DNA of 64,000 bases from Topomyia yanbarensis (GCF_030247195.1 NC_080670.1:98306666-98370665); one strand, 5' to 3'. Counted from the stretch's first letter, positions 34,201 through 46,720 are shown. Notes: a model not told the origin generated them from the letters alone. Numbers and translations are program-made.

Positions 34201-37200
34201 TATTTGTATTTGTATTTGTATTTGTATTTGTATTTGTATTTGTATTGTATTTGTATTTGTATTTGTATTTGTATTTGTATTTGTATTTGTATTTGTATTT
34301 GTATTTGTATTTGTATTTGTATTTGTATTTGTATTTGTATTTGTATTTGTATTTGTATTTGTATTTGTATTTGTATTTGTATTTGTATTTGTATTTGTAT
34401 TTGTATTTGTATTTGTATTTGTATTTGTATTTGTATTTGTATTTGTATTTGTATTTGTATTTGTATTTGTATTTGTATTTGTATTTGTATTTGTATTTGT
34501 ATTTGTATTTGTATTTGTATTTGTATTTGTATTTGTATTTGTATTTGTATGTATTTGTATTTGTATTTGTATTTGTATTTGTATTTGTATTTGTATTTGT
34601 ATTTGTATTTGTATTTGTATTTGTATTTGTATTTGTATTTGTATTTGTATTTGTATTTGTATTTGTATTTGTATTTGTATTTGTATTTGTATTTGTATTT
34701 GTATTTGTATTTGTATTTGTATTTGTATTTGTATTTGTATTTGTATTTGTATTTGTATTTGTATTTGTATTTGTATTTGTATTTGTATTTGTATTTGTAT
34801 TTGTATTTGTATTTGTATTTGTATTTGTATTTGTATTTGTATTTGTATTTGTATTGTATTTGTATTTGTATTTGTATTTGTATTTGTATTTGTATTTGTA
34901 TTTGTATTTGTATTTGTATTTGTATTTGTATTTGTATTTGTATTTGTATTTGTATTTGTATTTGTATTTGTATTTGTATTTGTATTTGTATTTGTATTTG
35001 TATTTGTATTTGTATTTGTATTTGTATTTGTATTTGTATTTGTATTTGTATTTGTATTGTATTTGTATTTGTATTTGTATTTGTATTTGTATTTGTATTT
35101 GTATTTGTATTTGTATTTGTATTTGTATTTGTATTTGTATTTGTATTTGTATTTGTATTTGTATTTGTATTTGTATTTGTATTTGTATTTGTATTTGTAT
35201 TTGTATTTGTATTTGTATTTGTATTTGTATTTGTATTTGTATTTGTATTTGTATTTGTATTTGTATTTGTATTTGTATTTGTATTTGTATTTGTATTTGT
35301 ATTTGTATTTGTATTTGTATTTGTATTTGTATTTGTATTTGTATTTGTATTTGTATTTGTATTTGTATTTGTATTTGTATTTGTATTTGTATTTGTATTT
35401 GTATTTGTATTTGTATTTGTATTTGTATTTGTATTTGTATTTGTATTTGTATTTGTATTTGTATTTGTATTTGTATTTGTATTTGTATTTGTATTTGTAT
35501 TTGTATTTGTATTTGTATTTGTATTTGTATTTGTATTTGTATTTGTATTTGTATTTGTATTTGTATTTGTATTTGTATTTGTATTTGTATTTGTATTTGT
35601 ATTTGTATTTGTATTTGTATTTGTATTTGTATTTGTATTTGTATTTGTATTTGTATTTGTATTTGTATTTGTATTTGTATTTGTATTTGTATTTGTATTT
35701 GTATTTGTATTTGTATTTGTATTTGTATTTGTATTTGTATTTGTATTTGTATTTGTATTTGTATTTGTATTTGTATTTGTATTTGTATTTGTATTTGTAT
35801 TTGTATTTGTATTTGTATTTGTATTTGTATTTGTATTTGTATTTGTATTTGTAATTTGTATTTGTATTTGTATTTGTATTTGTATTTGTATTTGTATTTG
35901 TATTTGTATTTGTATTTGTATTGTATTTGTATTTGTATTTGTATTTGTATTTGTATTTGTATTTGTATTTGTATTTGTATTTGTATTTGTATTTGTATTT
36001 GTATTTGTATTTGTATTTGTATTTGTATTTGTATTTGTATTTGTATTTGTATTTGTATTTGTATTTGTATTTGTATTTGTATTTGTATTTGTATTTGTAT
36101 TTGTATTTGTATTTGTATTTGTATTTGTATTTGTATTTGTATTTGTATTTGTATTTGTATTTGTATTTGTATTTGTATTTGTATTTGTATTTGTATTTGT
36201 ATTTGTATTTGTATTTGTATTTGTATTTGTATTTGTATTTGTATTTGTATTTGTATTTGTATTTGTATTTGTATTTGTATTTGTATTTGTATTTGTATTT
36301 GTATTTGTATTTGTATTTGTATTTGTATTTGTATTTGTATTTGTATTTGTATTTGTATTTGTATTTGTATTTGTATTGTATTTGTATTTGTATTTGTATT
36401 TGTATTTGTATTTGTATTTGTATTTGTATTTGTATTTGTATTTGTATTTGTATTTGTATTTGTATTTGTATTTGTATTTGTATTTGTATTTGTATTTGTA
36501 TTTGTATTTGTATTTGTATTTGTATTTGTATTTGTATTTGTATTTGTATTTGTATTTGTATTTGTATTTGTATTTGTATTTGTATTTGTATTTGTATTTG
36601 TATTTGTATTTGTATTTGTATTTGTATTTGTATTTGTATTTGTATTTGTATTTGTATTTGTATTTGTATTTGTATTTGTATTTGTATTTGTATTTGTATT
36701 TGTATTTGTATTTGTATTTGTATTTGTATTTGTATTTGTATTTGTATTTTATTTGTATTTGTATTTGTATTTGTATTTGTATTTGTATTTGTATTTGTAT
36801 TTGTATTTGTATTTGTATTTGTATTTGTATTTGTATTGTATTTGTATTTGTATTTGTATTTGTATTTGTATTTGTATTTGTATTTGTATTTGTATTTGTA
36901 TTTGTATTTGTATTTGTATTTGTATTTGTATTTGTATTTGTATTTGTATTGTATTTGTATTTGTATTTGTATTTGTATTTGTATTTGTATTTGTATTTGT
37001 ATTTGTATTTGTATTTGTATTTGTATTTGTATTTGTATTTGTATTTGTATTTGTATTTGTATTTGTATTTGTATTTGTATTTGTATTTGTATTTGTATTT
37101 GTATTTGTATTTGTATTTGTATTTGTATTTGTATTTGTATTTGTATTTGTATTTGTATTTGTATTTGTATTTGTATTTGTATTTGTATTGTATTTGTATT

Positions 37201-39449
37201 TGTATTTGTATTTGTATTTGTATTTGTATTTGTATTTGTATTTGTATTTGTATTTGTATTTGTATTTGTATTTGTATTTGTATTTGTATTTGTATTTGTA
37301 TTTGTATTTGTATTTGTATTTGTATTTGTATTTGTATTTGTATTTGTATTTGTATTTGTATTTGTATTTGTATTTGTATTTGTATTTGTATTTGTATTTG
37401 TATTTGTATTTGTATTTGTATTTGTATTTGTATTTGTATTTGTATTTGTATTTGTATTTGTATTTGTATTTGTATTTGTATTTGTATTTGTATTTGTATT
37501 TGTATTTGTATTTGTATTTGTATTTGTATTTGTATTTGTATTTGTATTTGTATTTGTATTTGTATTTGTATTTGTATTTGTATTTGTATTTGTATTGTAT
37601 TTGTATTTGTATTTGTATTTGTATTTGTATTGTATTTGTATTTGTATTTGTATTTGTATTTGTATTTGTATTTGTATTTGTATTTGTATTTGTATTTGTA
37701 TTTGTATTTGTATTTGTATTTGTATTTGTATTTGTATTTGTATTTGTATTTGTATTTGTATTTGTATTTGTATTTGTATTTGTATTTGTATTTGTATTTG
37801 TATTTGTATTTGTATTTGTATTTGTATTTGTATTTGTATTTGTATTTGTATTTGTATTTGTATTTGTATTTGTATTTGTATTTGTATTTGTATTTGTATT
37901 TGTATTTGTATTGTATTTGTATTGTATTTGTATTTGTATTTGTATTTGTATTTGTATTTGTATTTGTATTTGTATTTGTATTTGTATTTGTATTTGTATT
38001 TGTATTTGTATTTGTATTTGTATTTGTATTTGTATTTGTATTTGTATTTGTATTTGTATTTGTATTTGTATTTGTATTTGTATTTGTATTTGTATTTGTA
38101 TTTGTATTTGTATTTGTATTTGTATTTGTATTTGTATTTGTATTTGTATTTGTATTTGTATTTGTATTTGTATTTGTATTTGTATTTGTATTTGTATTTG
38201 TATTTGTATTTGTATTTGTATTTGTATTTGTATTTGTATTTGTATTTGTATTTGTATTTGTATTTGTATTTGTATTTGTATTTGTATTTGTATTTGTATT
38301 TGTATTTGTATTTGTATTTGTATTTGTATTTGTATTTGTATTTGTGTTTGTGTTTGTATTTGTATTTGTATTTGTATTTGTATTTGTATTTGTATTTGTA
38401 TTTGTATTTGTATTTGTATTTGTATTTGTATTTGTATTTGTATTTGTATTTGTATTTGTATTTGTATTTGTATTTGTATTTGTATTTGTATTTGTATTTG
38501 TATTTGTATTTGTATTTGTATTTGTATTTGTATTTGTATTTGTATTTGTATTTGTATTTGTATTTGTATTTGTATTTGTATGTGTATTTGTATTTGTATT
38601 TGTATTTGTATTTGTATTTGTATTTGTATTTGTATTTGTATTTGTATTTGTATTTGTATTTGTATTTGTATTTGTATTTGTATTTGTATTTGTATTTGTA
38701 TTTGTATTTGTATTTGTATTTGTATTTGTATTTGTATTTGTATTTGTATTTGTATTTGTATTTATATTTGTATTTGTATTTGTATTTGTATTTGTATTTG
38801 TATTTGTATTTGTATTTGTATTTGTATTTGTATTTGTATTTGTATTTGTATTTGTATTTGTATTTGTATTTGTGTTTGTGTTTGTGTTTGTGTTTGTATT
38901 TGTATTTGTATTTGTATTTGTATTTGTGTTTGTATTTGTATTTGTATTTGTATTTGTATTTGTATTTGTATGTGTATTTATATTTGTATTTGTATTTGTA
39001 TTTGTATTTGTATTTGTATTTGTATTTGTATTTGTATTTGTATTTGTATTTGTATTTGTATTTGTATTTGTATTTGTATTTGTATTTGTATTTGTATTTG
39101 TATTTGTATTTGTATTTGTATTTGTATTTGTATTTGTATTTGTATTTGTATTTGTATTTGTATTTGTATTTGTATTTGTATTTGTATTTGTATTTGTATT
39201 TGTATTTGTATTTGTATTTGTATTTGTATTTGTATTTGTATTTGTATTTGTATTTGTATTTGTATTTGTATTTGTATTTGTATTTGTATTTGTATTTGTA
39301 TTTGTATTTGTATTTGTATTTGTATTTGTATTTGTATTTGTATTTATATTTGTATTTGTATTTGTATTTGTATTTGTATTTGTATTTGTATTTGTATTTG
39401 TATTTGTATTTGTATTTGTATTTGTATTTGTATTTGTATTTGTATTTGT
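28236..39449. repeat. (TTTGTA)n hexanucleotide satellite, at least 11.2 kb
   Basis: About 1,870 head-to-tail hexamers. Most irregularities are single-T losses (TATTG) that shift phase. Substituted units (TGTTTG, TATGTG, TATATT) are clustered in the last 1.1 kb (38,340-39,350). The + strand contains almost no C. None of the six frames of the pure repeat has a stop (FV, LY, CI; TN, YK, QI), which creates spurious frames of up to 3,736 codons. The right edge runs into unique sequence at 39450. Confidence 0.99.
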
Positions 39450-39889
39450 TTACAGTTGTGTGAGTGCCAATAACTTTTCGTGTGAAAATGTGAGTTTTTA
39501 TTGTCGCAGTAGCAAACAATCCGGACGAAATTAGGATGAAATTTTAAAACATGTATAAAGTTATCGTTAGAAAAAAAATTTTACTGATGATTTCTCCATC
39601 ATGAAATCACATTCAAAATATATCTTTTCTCGTTAGTTTTTTGTTGACAAAATATAAAAAATTAGAAAATGGGTTTTTTGGCAATTTGAACTTTTAACAT
39701 AAATTTTTGTTTTTATGAAAATTGACACATTTTTTTCAGTGTATATTTTTTTCGTGCAGAAGTATTCAATCCCTGCAACTCGTTCTCAGATAGTTTTACT
39801 GTATAAAATAGTGTAGTCGTACAAAAAAAAATGAAATTATTGTACGTAGAAACGTCTACGTCGTTTTGAAAAATTGAATGTGAATGTGA
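39450..39889. other. AT-rich spacer between hexamer array and env remnant
   Basis: No gene recognised. A TTTTTTTCAGTGTA-type word near 39740 resembles MITE ends found elsewhere in the window. Confidence 0.4.
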
Positions 39890-40624
39890 ATGAATGTTAT
39901 TCAACTTGTAGCTAAACATCTCAACAAAATTTACGCCCAATCAGCCACGTGTACCATCTGCGAAAACACAAAACCAGTACAAGATGATTGCATCTTCAAT
40001 CTGCTAACACACCAAACACCAAAATGTCATCTCATCAGAAGACAACAACCAACGCGAATTAAAGAAATCAAAAGAGGCATTATTCTTGTAGATACGAACA
40101 AAAACATCCTCATTAGAGATTCTTGCGGCGACCAGCGGATCATATCCGAGCCAACCATCATAGAAACCAATAACTGCACAGTGAACTTCCTAAACTATAC
40201 TTTTTCCAATGACCCACTCAAAATCTTCAACGAAGAATATCTTGTCCCGATTTATGGGAAAACGTTACAAATTATCAACTCATCAATAGAAACTAACGAT
40301 GTACAACAATTGCATCTGCAAAATTGGGAAAAAATTGGAGCAGTTCAATTATCACTGCACAACACCCAACGAACCGTTGGATATGGAGCATTAGCTCTCG
40401 TGTTTCTATTAACATTTTATATCTCTTTTAGATGTTTCGTATACTGCAAAAGTCTCTACAGTCAGTGGAATCAGTGGACTAACCAGAGCGACGGAGACCA
40501 CACCAGCCACATAGAAATAAACATAACCAAGGAGGAGAAACACCAAGAACTCTGGAACAGTTTAGAGACCACGTCGTCCAACAAGAAAAAAACCCTTGTA
40601 GCTACCAAGATTTGCTCTCGCTAA
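39890..40624 (+). pseudogene. Errantivirus/gypsy-type env, C-terminal part
   Basis: A 245-codon ORF with paired Cys residues (CTICENTK), an ectodomain-like stretch, and a single hydrophobic segment at about residues 165-190 (ALALVFLLTFYISF) followed by a charged tail. This matches the membrane-proximal end of insect errantivirus Env glycoproteins (baculovirus-F-like). The N-terminal half, including any fusion peptide and cleavage site, is absent; sequence before about 39,885 is unrelated. Position just before a polypurine tract supports the call. Identified by pattern, not by search. Confidence 0.65.
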
Positions 40625-40650
40625 AAGTCAGCCGAGGACGTCTGACACTT

Positions 40651-40662
40651 GTAGGGGGGAGA
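40651..40662 (+). other. Polypurine tract, start of candidate 3' LTR
   Basis: GTAGGGGGGAGA lies 27 bp after the env stop. This is the place of the second-strand primer in LTR retroelements. Sequence following (to about 40,830) would be LTR, but it does not match the candidate LTR at 14.93-15.11 kb. Confidence 0.5.
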
Positions 40663-41268
40663 CGTTACAAAGTATCCTGCCCAGAAACGACGCTGAAGCA
40701 TCAGTTTAGCTTCCGGTGCACCATCCATACACGAAAACACATGAAACAACGTGGTTCCACGCGGCGACATCGATCACACGGCAACGGCGACCATCGAGCC
40801 AGCAAATAGGACAATAGACGTTTCTTGTCAAAAAATTTTACTTGCTAAAATGCTTCCTTTGTTATCCCTGAGTCGAAATTTCATATTGCCGCGAGTTTTA
40901 AGTGCCTCTAACTATTGAAAAAATAAAAAAATCTGCGAACTGCTCATTTCACCCCATATGCTGATGACCTATCTTGCCTCATTTCCTCATATTTTTACAC
41001 CATTTGGATGAATTTCAGTGGGGAATGAAAAAAAAAGATGCCAGATTTCTAAATTTATCAGCAAATCTGCAGTTTTTTCAATTACACTGCAGATTTTTGC
41101 AGACTTCAAATATTTCCTAATACATTCATTAAATTTCAACAAGCATTTAACGTTTTGGATTATTTAAACAATCATCGCACTTCTTTCCTCCCTCAAGTAT
41201 CTTGCAGAAATTTGCAGACTTTGCAGATTTATACTGCATGCTATTGCATAAATCGATCTGGCAACCGC
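40663..41268. other. Candidate LTR, then AT-rich repeat
   Basis: After about 40,830 the sequence is AT-rich, with iterated AAATCTGCAG/TTTGCAGA words (41,044-41,235). No ORF recognised. Confidence 0.35.
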
Positions 41269-41494
41269 GATGCCACAATAATTCATTCAACACTGTCAAA
41301 ACATCAGTCCTCAAACAGGAGAGTGTTGTGAATCGAGACGGTCAACACTCGGTTTCTCGTGCAGTTGTCGTAGAGTGTCTATCTACACTCTACGACAACT
41401 GCACGAGAAACCGAGTGTTGACCGTCTCGATTCACAACACTCTCCTGTTTGAGGACTGATGTTTTGACAGTGTTGAATGAATTATTGTGGCATC
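41269..41494. repeat. Perfect palindrome: 110-bp arms, 6-nt spacer
   Basis: Bases 41269-41378 are the exact reverse complement of 41385-41494; the spacer is CTATCT. I compared the arms base by base and found no mismatch. Homology ends abruptly at both outer edges. Transcribed, it would form a hairpin of 110 bp. Neither arm encodes a recognisable protein. Confidence 0.98.
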
Positions 41495-41599
41495 TGTAGC
41501 AAATTGACGTGAGTATTTTTTTAATTTGTGTGCTCAATATTTTGTGATAGTAGTCTATTTTCCCGCATATCCGTTTCTATTTTGTTTTGCTTCAAGTAG

Positions 41600-42330
41600 G
41601 ACCCATTCGCGTTTTTCGACGGAACCGAGGAAATATACGAGTCGGTAAAGCAAGTTTTGCAGCTTTCGGACGGTAAGATGAATGTTTTTTCAACCAAGTA
41701 GAAGACGAAAGATGGTCATCCTTTTATTATTGCAGAATTTAATCCAATCAACCTGCTAACACGCTGCTGAGAAGGTAAAAAGAAAAACGTCTACTTTTGC
41801 GCAGATAATGAATACATCTAGCTTGGGGTGTTCGTTTAGTGTGACAAACGGAACAGATTGTTCGTCTTCTGCTTGGCCCACGAATGTCTCGGTAGTATAA
41901 TCAGCTTCATCGGGAATGAAAGACGAGTGTCCATCGGAAAGGACGATCCGATCAAACTGCTGTCTTATAGCGACCCGACGAATCCACCGGTACTAGATGC
42001 GTTGAGCGAAACCTGTCATAAGGAGGTTGAAAATGTAGGTTGATAGTTTTAGATGTGCTTTTTGTTTTTATTAAATTTGAGCTTATTTTAGAACCAGGTA
42101 TGCTGCAGTACAGAGCGGAAGACGGTTTGAGGATGAACATCGTTGATTGGCGTGTTGGGGCATACGTTGATCACCACGACATGGTACACATGCTGCGGAT
42201 GTGTCAAGATATGAACTGGCAGAGAGTGGACGAAAAATTAAAGGCGTTTTTGCTTGACCCCGAAACTGAGTCAGGTTCTGACCTCAACCGGTGTCAGTTC
42301 ATACATTTTGACAACAGTTGGGGTTAGAAC
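41600..42330 (+). pseudogene. Nsun2: Nsun2 (tRNA m5C methyltransferase) C-terminal gene fragment
   Basis: Three exon-like blocks: 41600-41672 (DPFAFFDGTEEI...), 41736-42038 (NLLTR, EGKK..VY, LAHECLGSIISFIG) and 42092-42330 (GMLQYRAEDG, VGAYVDHHDMVHMLRM). They line up, in order, with the C-terminal region after the catalytic domain of NSUN2, including DPF, NLLTR..EGKK and LRM. Canonical AG/GT borders remain for exon 1 and the exon 2 acceptor; the exon 2 donor is GTTGAT if the frame is kept. Three in-frame stops (TGA at about 41757, TAG at about 41805 and 41820) kill it. Because introns are retained it is a DNA-level duplicate, not a retrocopy. Homology judged from memory. Confidence 0.7.
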
Positions 42331-42767
42331 ATGATTCAGTTTCGCTTCAAGCAAGAATGACGTAAGACTGTGTTCTATTCGCAAAGAAAAAAAGTTTGAG
42401 GAACGAAAGGAAGCTAACTGGATCAGATGACTTAACGATTCCGTTGTATACCTTTAGGAGACCGCTTAACCTGTTTAATGTTTGTTCTTTAAACAACATA
42501 ATTTCCAAAATGAATAAATATATAGAAATCCATTCGAAATTGTTTAATATGGGTGCGGGCTAGCTGGCATACACTTATTTAGCATATCGGGCATTTAAAA
42601 TAGTTTCGATAAGTGATTCTGTAGGTAGGTGAATGGACAACAATAACTTTAGCTATGCAGTAGAGTATGCTAGCTAGGCTGAATGACGGGTTCTAGAGAA
42701 CTTTGCCTTACAATTTTGGAGCAGCATCGGATGTTGTAAATTGTTATAAACTCCTATTCGATTGTTT
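42331..42767. other. Spacer between converging gene fragments
   Basis: No recognised feature. Confidence 0.4.
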
Positions 42768-43102
42768 TCATGACGGTTCGGTAAAACCAAATCGTTGCTG
42801 AAGCCGATCAATCAAGATTGTCCAATTAAATGTCTTCGAAACCGACAATTTTTGTAACTGCGCCAGAACCCACATGGTACGATAATCCGGAACCGACGTG
42901 TGGAAGGTATCGCTATAAACCTTAAGTTTTATAACATTTCTGATATCGTACGCATCCTCGTCCGTATCACCGACGTAGTTCTTTCCTTGATTTGAAAAAA
43001 CAGTTTTCATTATCAGGTACTCGTTAACACTAATAAAATTACGATGTAGCCCAGCTTTGTGTACATGTCGATTGCCACCTTATTGTTAACTTCTGGGTAT
43101 TG
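42768..43102 (-). pseudogene. Naa20-like N-acetyltransferase gene fragment
   Basis: Two frames on the minus strand resemble the C-terminal part of the NatB catalytic subunit Naa20 (GNAT fold). VNNKVAIDMYTKLGYIV (near 43040-43090) corresponds to the acetyl-CoA-binding helix and following strand. GDTDEDAYDIRNVIKL (near 42915-42965) corresponds to the conserved DEDAYDMRK motif. They are separated by a frameshift with stops near 43018. Reading past the motif to 42768 shows no Naa20 similarity. Short, and identified from memory; a GNAT relative other than Naa20 is possible. Confidence 0.55.
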
Positions 43103-43218
43103 TTGACAGCTTGATATAGATTTTTTATAAAATTCGTTAAGATAAATGTATTGAGAATTTTATTGTCTGTTTGCTACTAAATTATTTTGCAAGGCAACAT
43201 GAAAGACGATTCACATGT
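43103..43218. other. Short spacer
   Basis: Nothing recognised. Confidence 0.4.
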
Positions 43219-43411
43219 TACATCAGGCTTCCGTCACCGGTACAGAACGTCAAGATTAGTTACATGCAGTTAAATGGAGGTATTCACACACAATATGAAC
43301 GGTACGGAACGTTCTGACGTACGGCACGTGTGAACGGGCACACGAGAAACGCAATTAACTTATCCTGAAGGAACGGTGACGTTCCGTTGACGTTGACGTA
43401 AGCTGATGTAT
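43219..43411. mobile_element. Short TIR element (MITE), ACGTCA-rich
   Basis: The left end TTACATCAGGCTTCCGTCAC matches the inverted right end (TACATCAGCTTACGTCAACG reading from 43411). Several ACGTTC/GAACGT words fill the roughly 190-bp interior. No ORF; target duplication unclear. Confidence 0.5.
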
Positions 43412-43438
43412 CATCTGAATCGTGCTTAAAAAGCTGTT

Positions 43439-43562
43439 TTAACCTTCCGGTAGTCGCGCTAGTGCACTGAGTGCACGCTGTCTTGAAAATTTAGTGAAAT
43501 CGTCTTCGGGCATCAGCGGCTGCTCGTCCAGTGGGTCATAGGCGCGACTTCCAGAGGGTTAA
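43439..43562. mobile_element. piggyBac-type MITE with TTAA duplication
   Basis: TTAA at 43439-43442 and 43559-43562 bounds a 116-bp element with ends CCTTCCGGTAGTCGCG and (inverted) CCCTCTGGAAGTCGCG. TTAA targets with CC(C)-starting termini are the piggyBac hallmark. An internal palindrome GTGCACTGAGTGCAC is present. Too small to encode anything. Confidence 0.75.
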
Positions 43563-44685
<1,123 letters not shown>

Positions 44686-44755
44686 AATTTTGAAAAACTG
44701 TCCAAATTGTATGTTTTATTTGTCGTTTTAAATCTATAAAAAAAATTACAGGAAA

Positions 44756-45373
44756 AGCTCGACCGAAGAAAAATCGTTTGAGCGCTTGGGAGATTTCGAC
44801 TTCAATGTATCCTAATTGAACAATTTTATTACATCCTACCGAACGGTCGTAAAAGTGTAGTATTTGTTGAAGGCTATGCGCTTTCTCTTCGCATCGTCTC
44901 GCTGAATTTGCTGGGGCTACGAAACCTTCATCATGAACGAAAAATAGTGACGCAACCTCTACCAGCAACGACATCGTTTACGAGGGAGAACAACCATGTT
45001 TTTACCACGTCCGTCTATAGCATGACAGAGAGCCGTTGCTCCTGAAGTCAACATATTCACCTAAAATCACGATTTGATTTAGAACAAATATTGAAGTACA
45101 CATAACATAGTGATTATTGTTCTGGCCAGCCATCATGTGTTTGTTATCTGAGCAGGGGTCCGGTGTGATTAAAATATTAATTTTTCTTAATGCTAAAAAC
45201 CAGCTGTAAAGTTTATCAAAACGGAATGGACCAAAACTCTGATCAAAATAGATAGCCAAAGCTTCAGGATTATTGTAGCTACAAAAATTTACCTTTTTAT
45301 TATGCGCCTTCATTGTATCAAACAAGGAGTTTAATTTACAGTGATATTCACACATATCGTAAAAGCTTTGCAC
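44756..45373 (-). other. Unrecognised minus-strand ORFs, possible third gene fragment
   Basis: Two frames (45002-45373, 123 codons; 44756-44974, about 73 codons before the TA run) have gene-like composition but no motif that I can name. A splice-acceptor-like GTGATTTTAG lies inside the first (near 45066). They sit beside the Nsun2 and Naa20-like fragments and could be debris of another host gene. I do not assign a function. Confidence 0.25.
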
Positions 45374-46203
45374 TTTTCTTGTTCCATGACACGAGAATAA
45401 GCAGTAAAATACCGAAATTAGACTCTTCTGAAATGCAAAACATAAATTTTGAGTGACGTTTTAACTACCAAAACTTGACACGTATTTTCACTACCGTGTA
45501 AATCAAATTGTGTATGCGAGTAAAAATAACATGTCTCAATAGCTACCGGTCAATCCGAAGATGCCTACGGAAAAACCGTTTAATAACAATTATCAACACG
45601 ACAAATGGAGCTGTGTTTGTTGATTTTTCTTCATACATACTTATCCAATCAATGAGCAAATGCATCTTTGAAATGATTTGAATTCCTACGAATAACAAAT
45701 GAGTGCGCAATGATATTTGTGGCTTGCACAAAAAACAAGATGCTCGATTTTCACATTCCGATTCTTAATAAAATTATCTTAGCTTATTTATGAAAGTCCA
45801 ATTTCATGGAAATTTTGCAGGTTTTTTTTTGAAATTACTGTCGAAATTGACAACATATATAAACACTACGTATATATCGCCAGATATCTTAGACTAGCTT
45901 TGGCATGAGCTTAGTTTATTGAAATCAGATTATTGCCAAAATAGGTAATAAACATAAAATCCGGATGACGGATTATCTACCATTTTTCAGTATCTAGAAA
46001 TAAGACCAAAAACAAGCAATCAAATATTATTGCCAAAGCGGCTAAGTTTAGGTCAAAAGCACCTTTGGAGAATTTTGTAGATGTAATTTGCTTGTCAAAA
46101 GGTACTTTTAAATGAAAGTCTGCACGCACACTGATAAGTAATCAAGGTACATACAGACAACTTCAAATTGTTCGGTGGTTTTTTTATATTTTGTTCATTT
46201 AAC
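45374..46203. other. AT-rich DNA, nothing recognised
   Basis: No supported feature. Confidence 0.4.
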
Positions 46204-46569
46204 ACGGCTCATAGCGGTAGCTTAACGGAGCCGTGGATCTTTTATGTGTGTAAAATATGTAAAAAATAAAAATAAAAACAAATATTATTGTTTGTCCGTT
46301 GGATCTCGTACCCGCAACTTTTTATTACGAGCGGAGACCTTCTTTCGCGGCTCGCCTACTGCGTCATGGGGACCGTTTAATTCTCTCCTGCCCTCCACAT
46401 CAAGGTCATCATCGTTGAAAGTGCCTTGGTGCTCGCGACCAGATGTTCTTTCCTGCTTCTTGCACTTACGGGTGACCAATGTAAATCCGTCGTCATTCTT
46501 ATTATCTTCATCACCGATGTTACTTACAGTTGTTTCAGGGGTACTGGATGCTGGGGTGGCATTCCGCAT
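46204..46569 (-). mobile_element. Loa/I-like ORF1-only retrotransposon, 5'-truncated copy
   Basis: The frame 46285-46569 carries GFTLVTRKCKK...DDDLDVE, aligning with FTIVTRKHKQ...DDDMDVN at the C-terminus of the ORF1 at 49.2-50.2 kb. Soon after its stop comes a 3' hairpin (CACGGCTC...GAGCCGTG, 46204-46236), the same as the one that follows the other copy. There is no ORF2. The 5' truncation at about 46570 coincides with the CG-rich repeat end described at 46553. Confidence 0.65.
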
Positions 46570-46720
46570 CTCGATTCGAGTGACTCGATTCGAAACGTTT
46601 TGAAGTCGTTTCGACTAAATCGCGGCATTACGTATCGCATTCGACCGAGCGTTCGAGCTTGTTAGCTTGCGGTACTAGATTTCGTTTGCCTGTTCGAGCG
46701 CAAACTGTCAAATAAGAGTA
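46553..46720. repeat. CG-rich repeat end (GGGGTGGCATT...), copy A
   Basis: GGGGTGGCATTCCGCATCTC, followed by TCGA-rich sequence, recurs in inverted orientation at 55,675-55,712 (GGGGTGGCATTACGCATCTC). Likely the terminus of a dispersed element. Confidence 0.5.

Noticed and set aside
28236..39449. Hexamer array as a telomere
   Set aside because: The right side is continuous with 24 kb of ordinary intronic DNA and the left side also has unique DNA beyond the gap. Diptera lack canonical telomerase repeats.
27677..39534. Open frames of 1,180 to 3,736 codons on both strands
   Set aside because: They consist only of (TTTGTA)n or N and encode dipeptide runs (FV, LY, CI, TN, YK, QI). The repeat has no stop in any frame.
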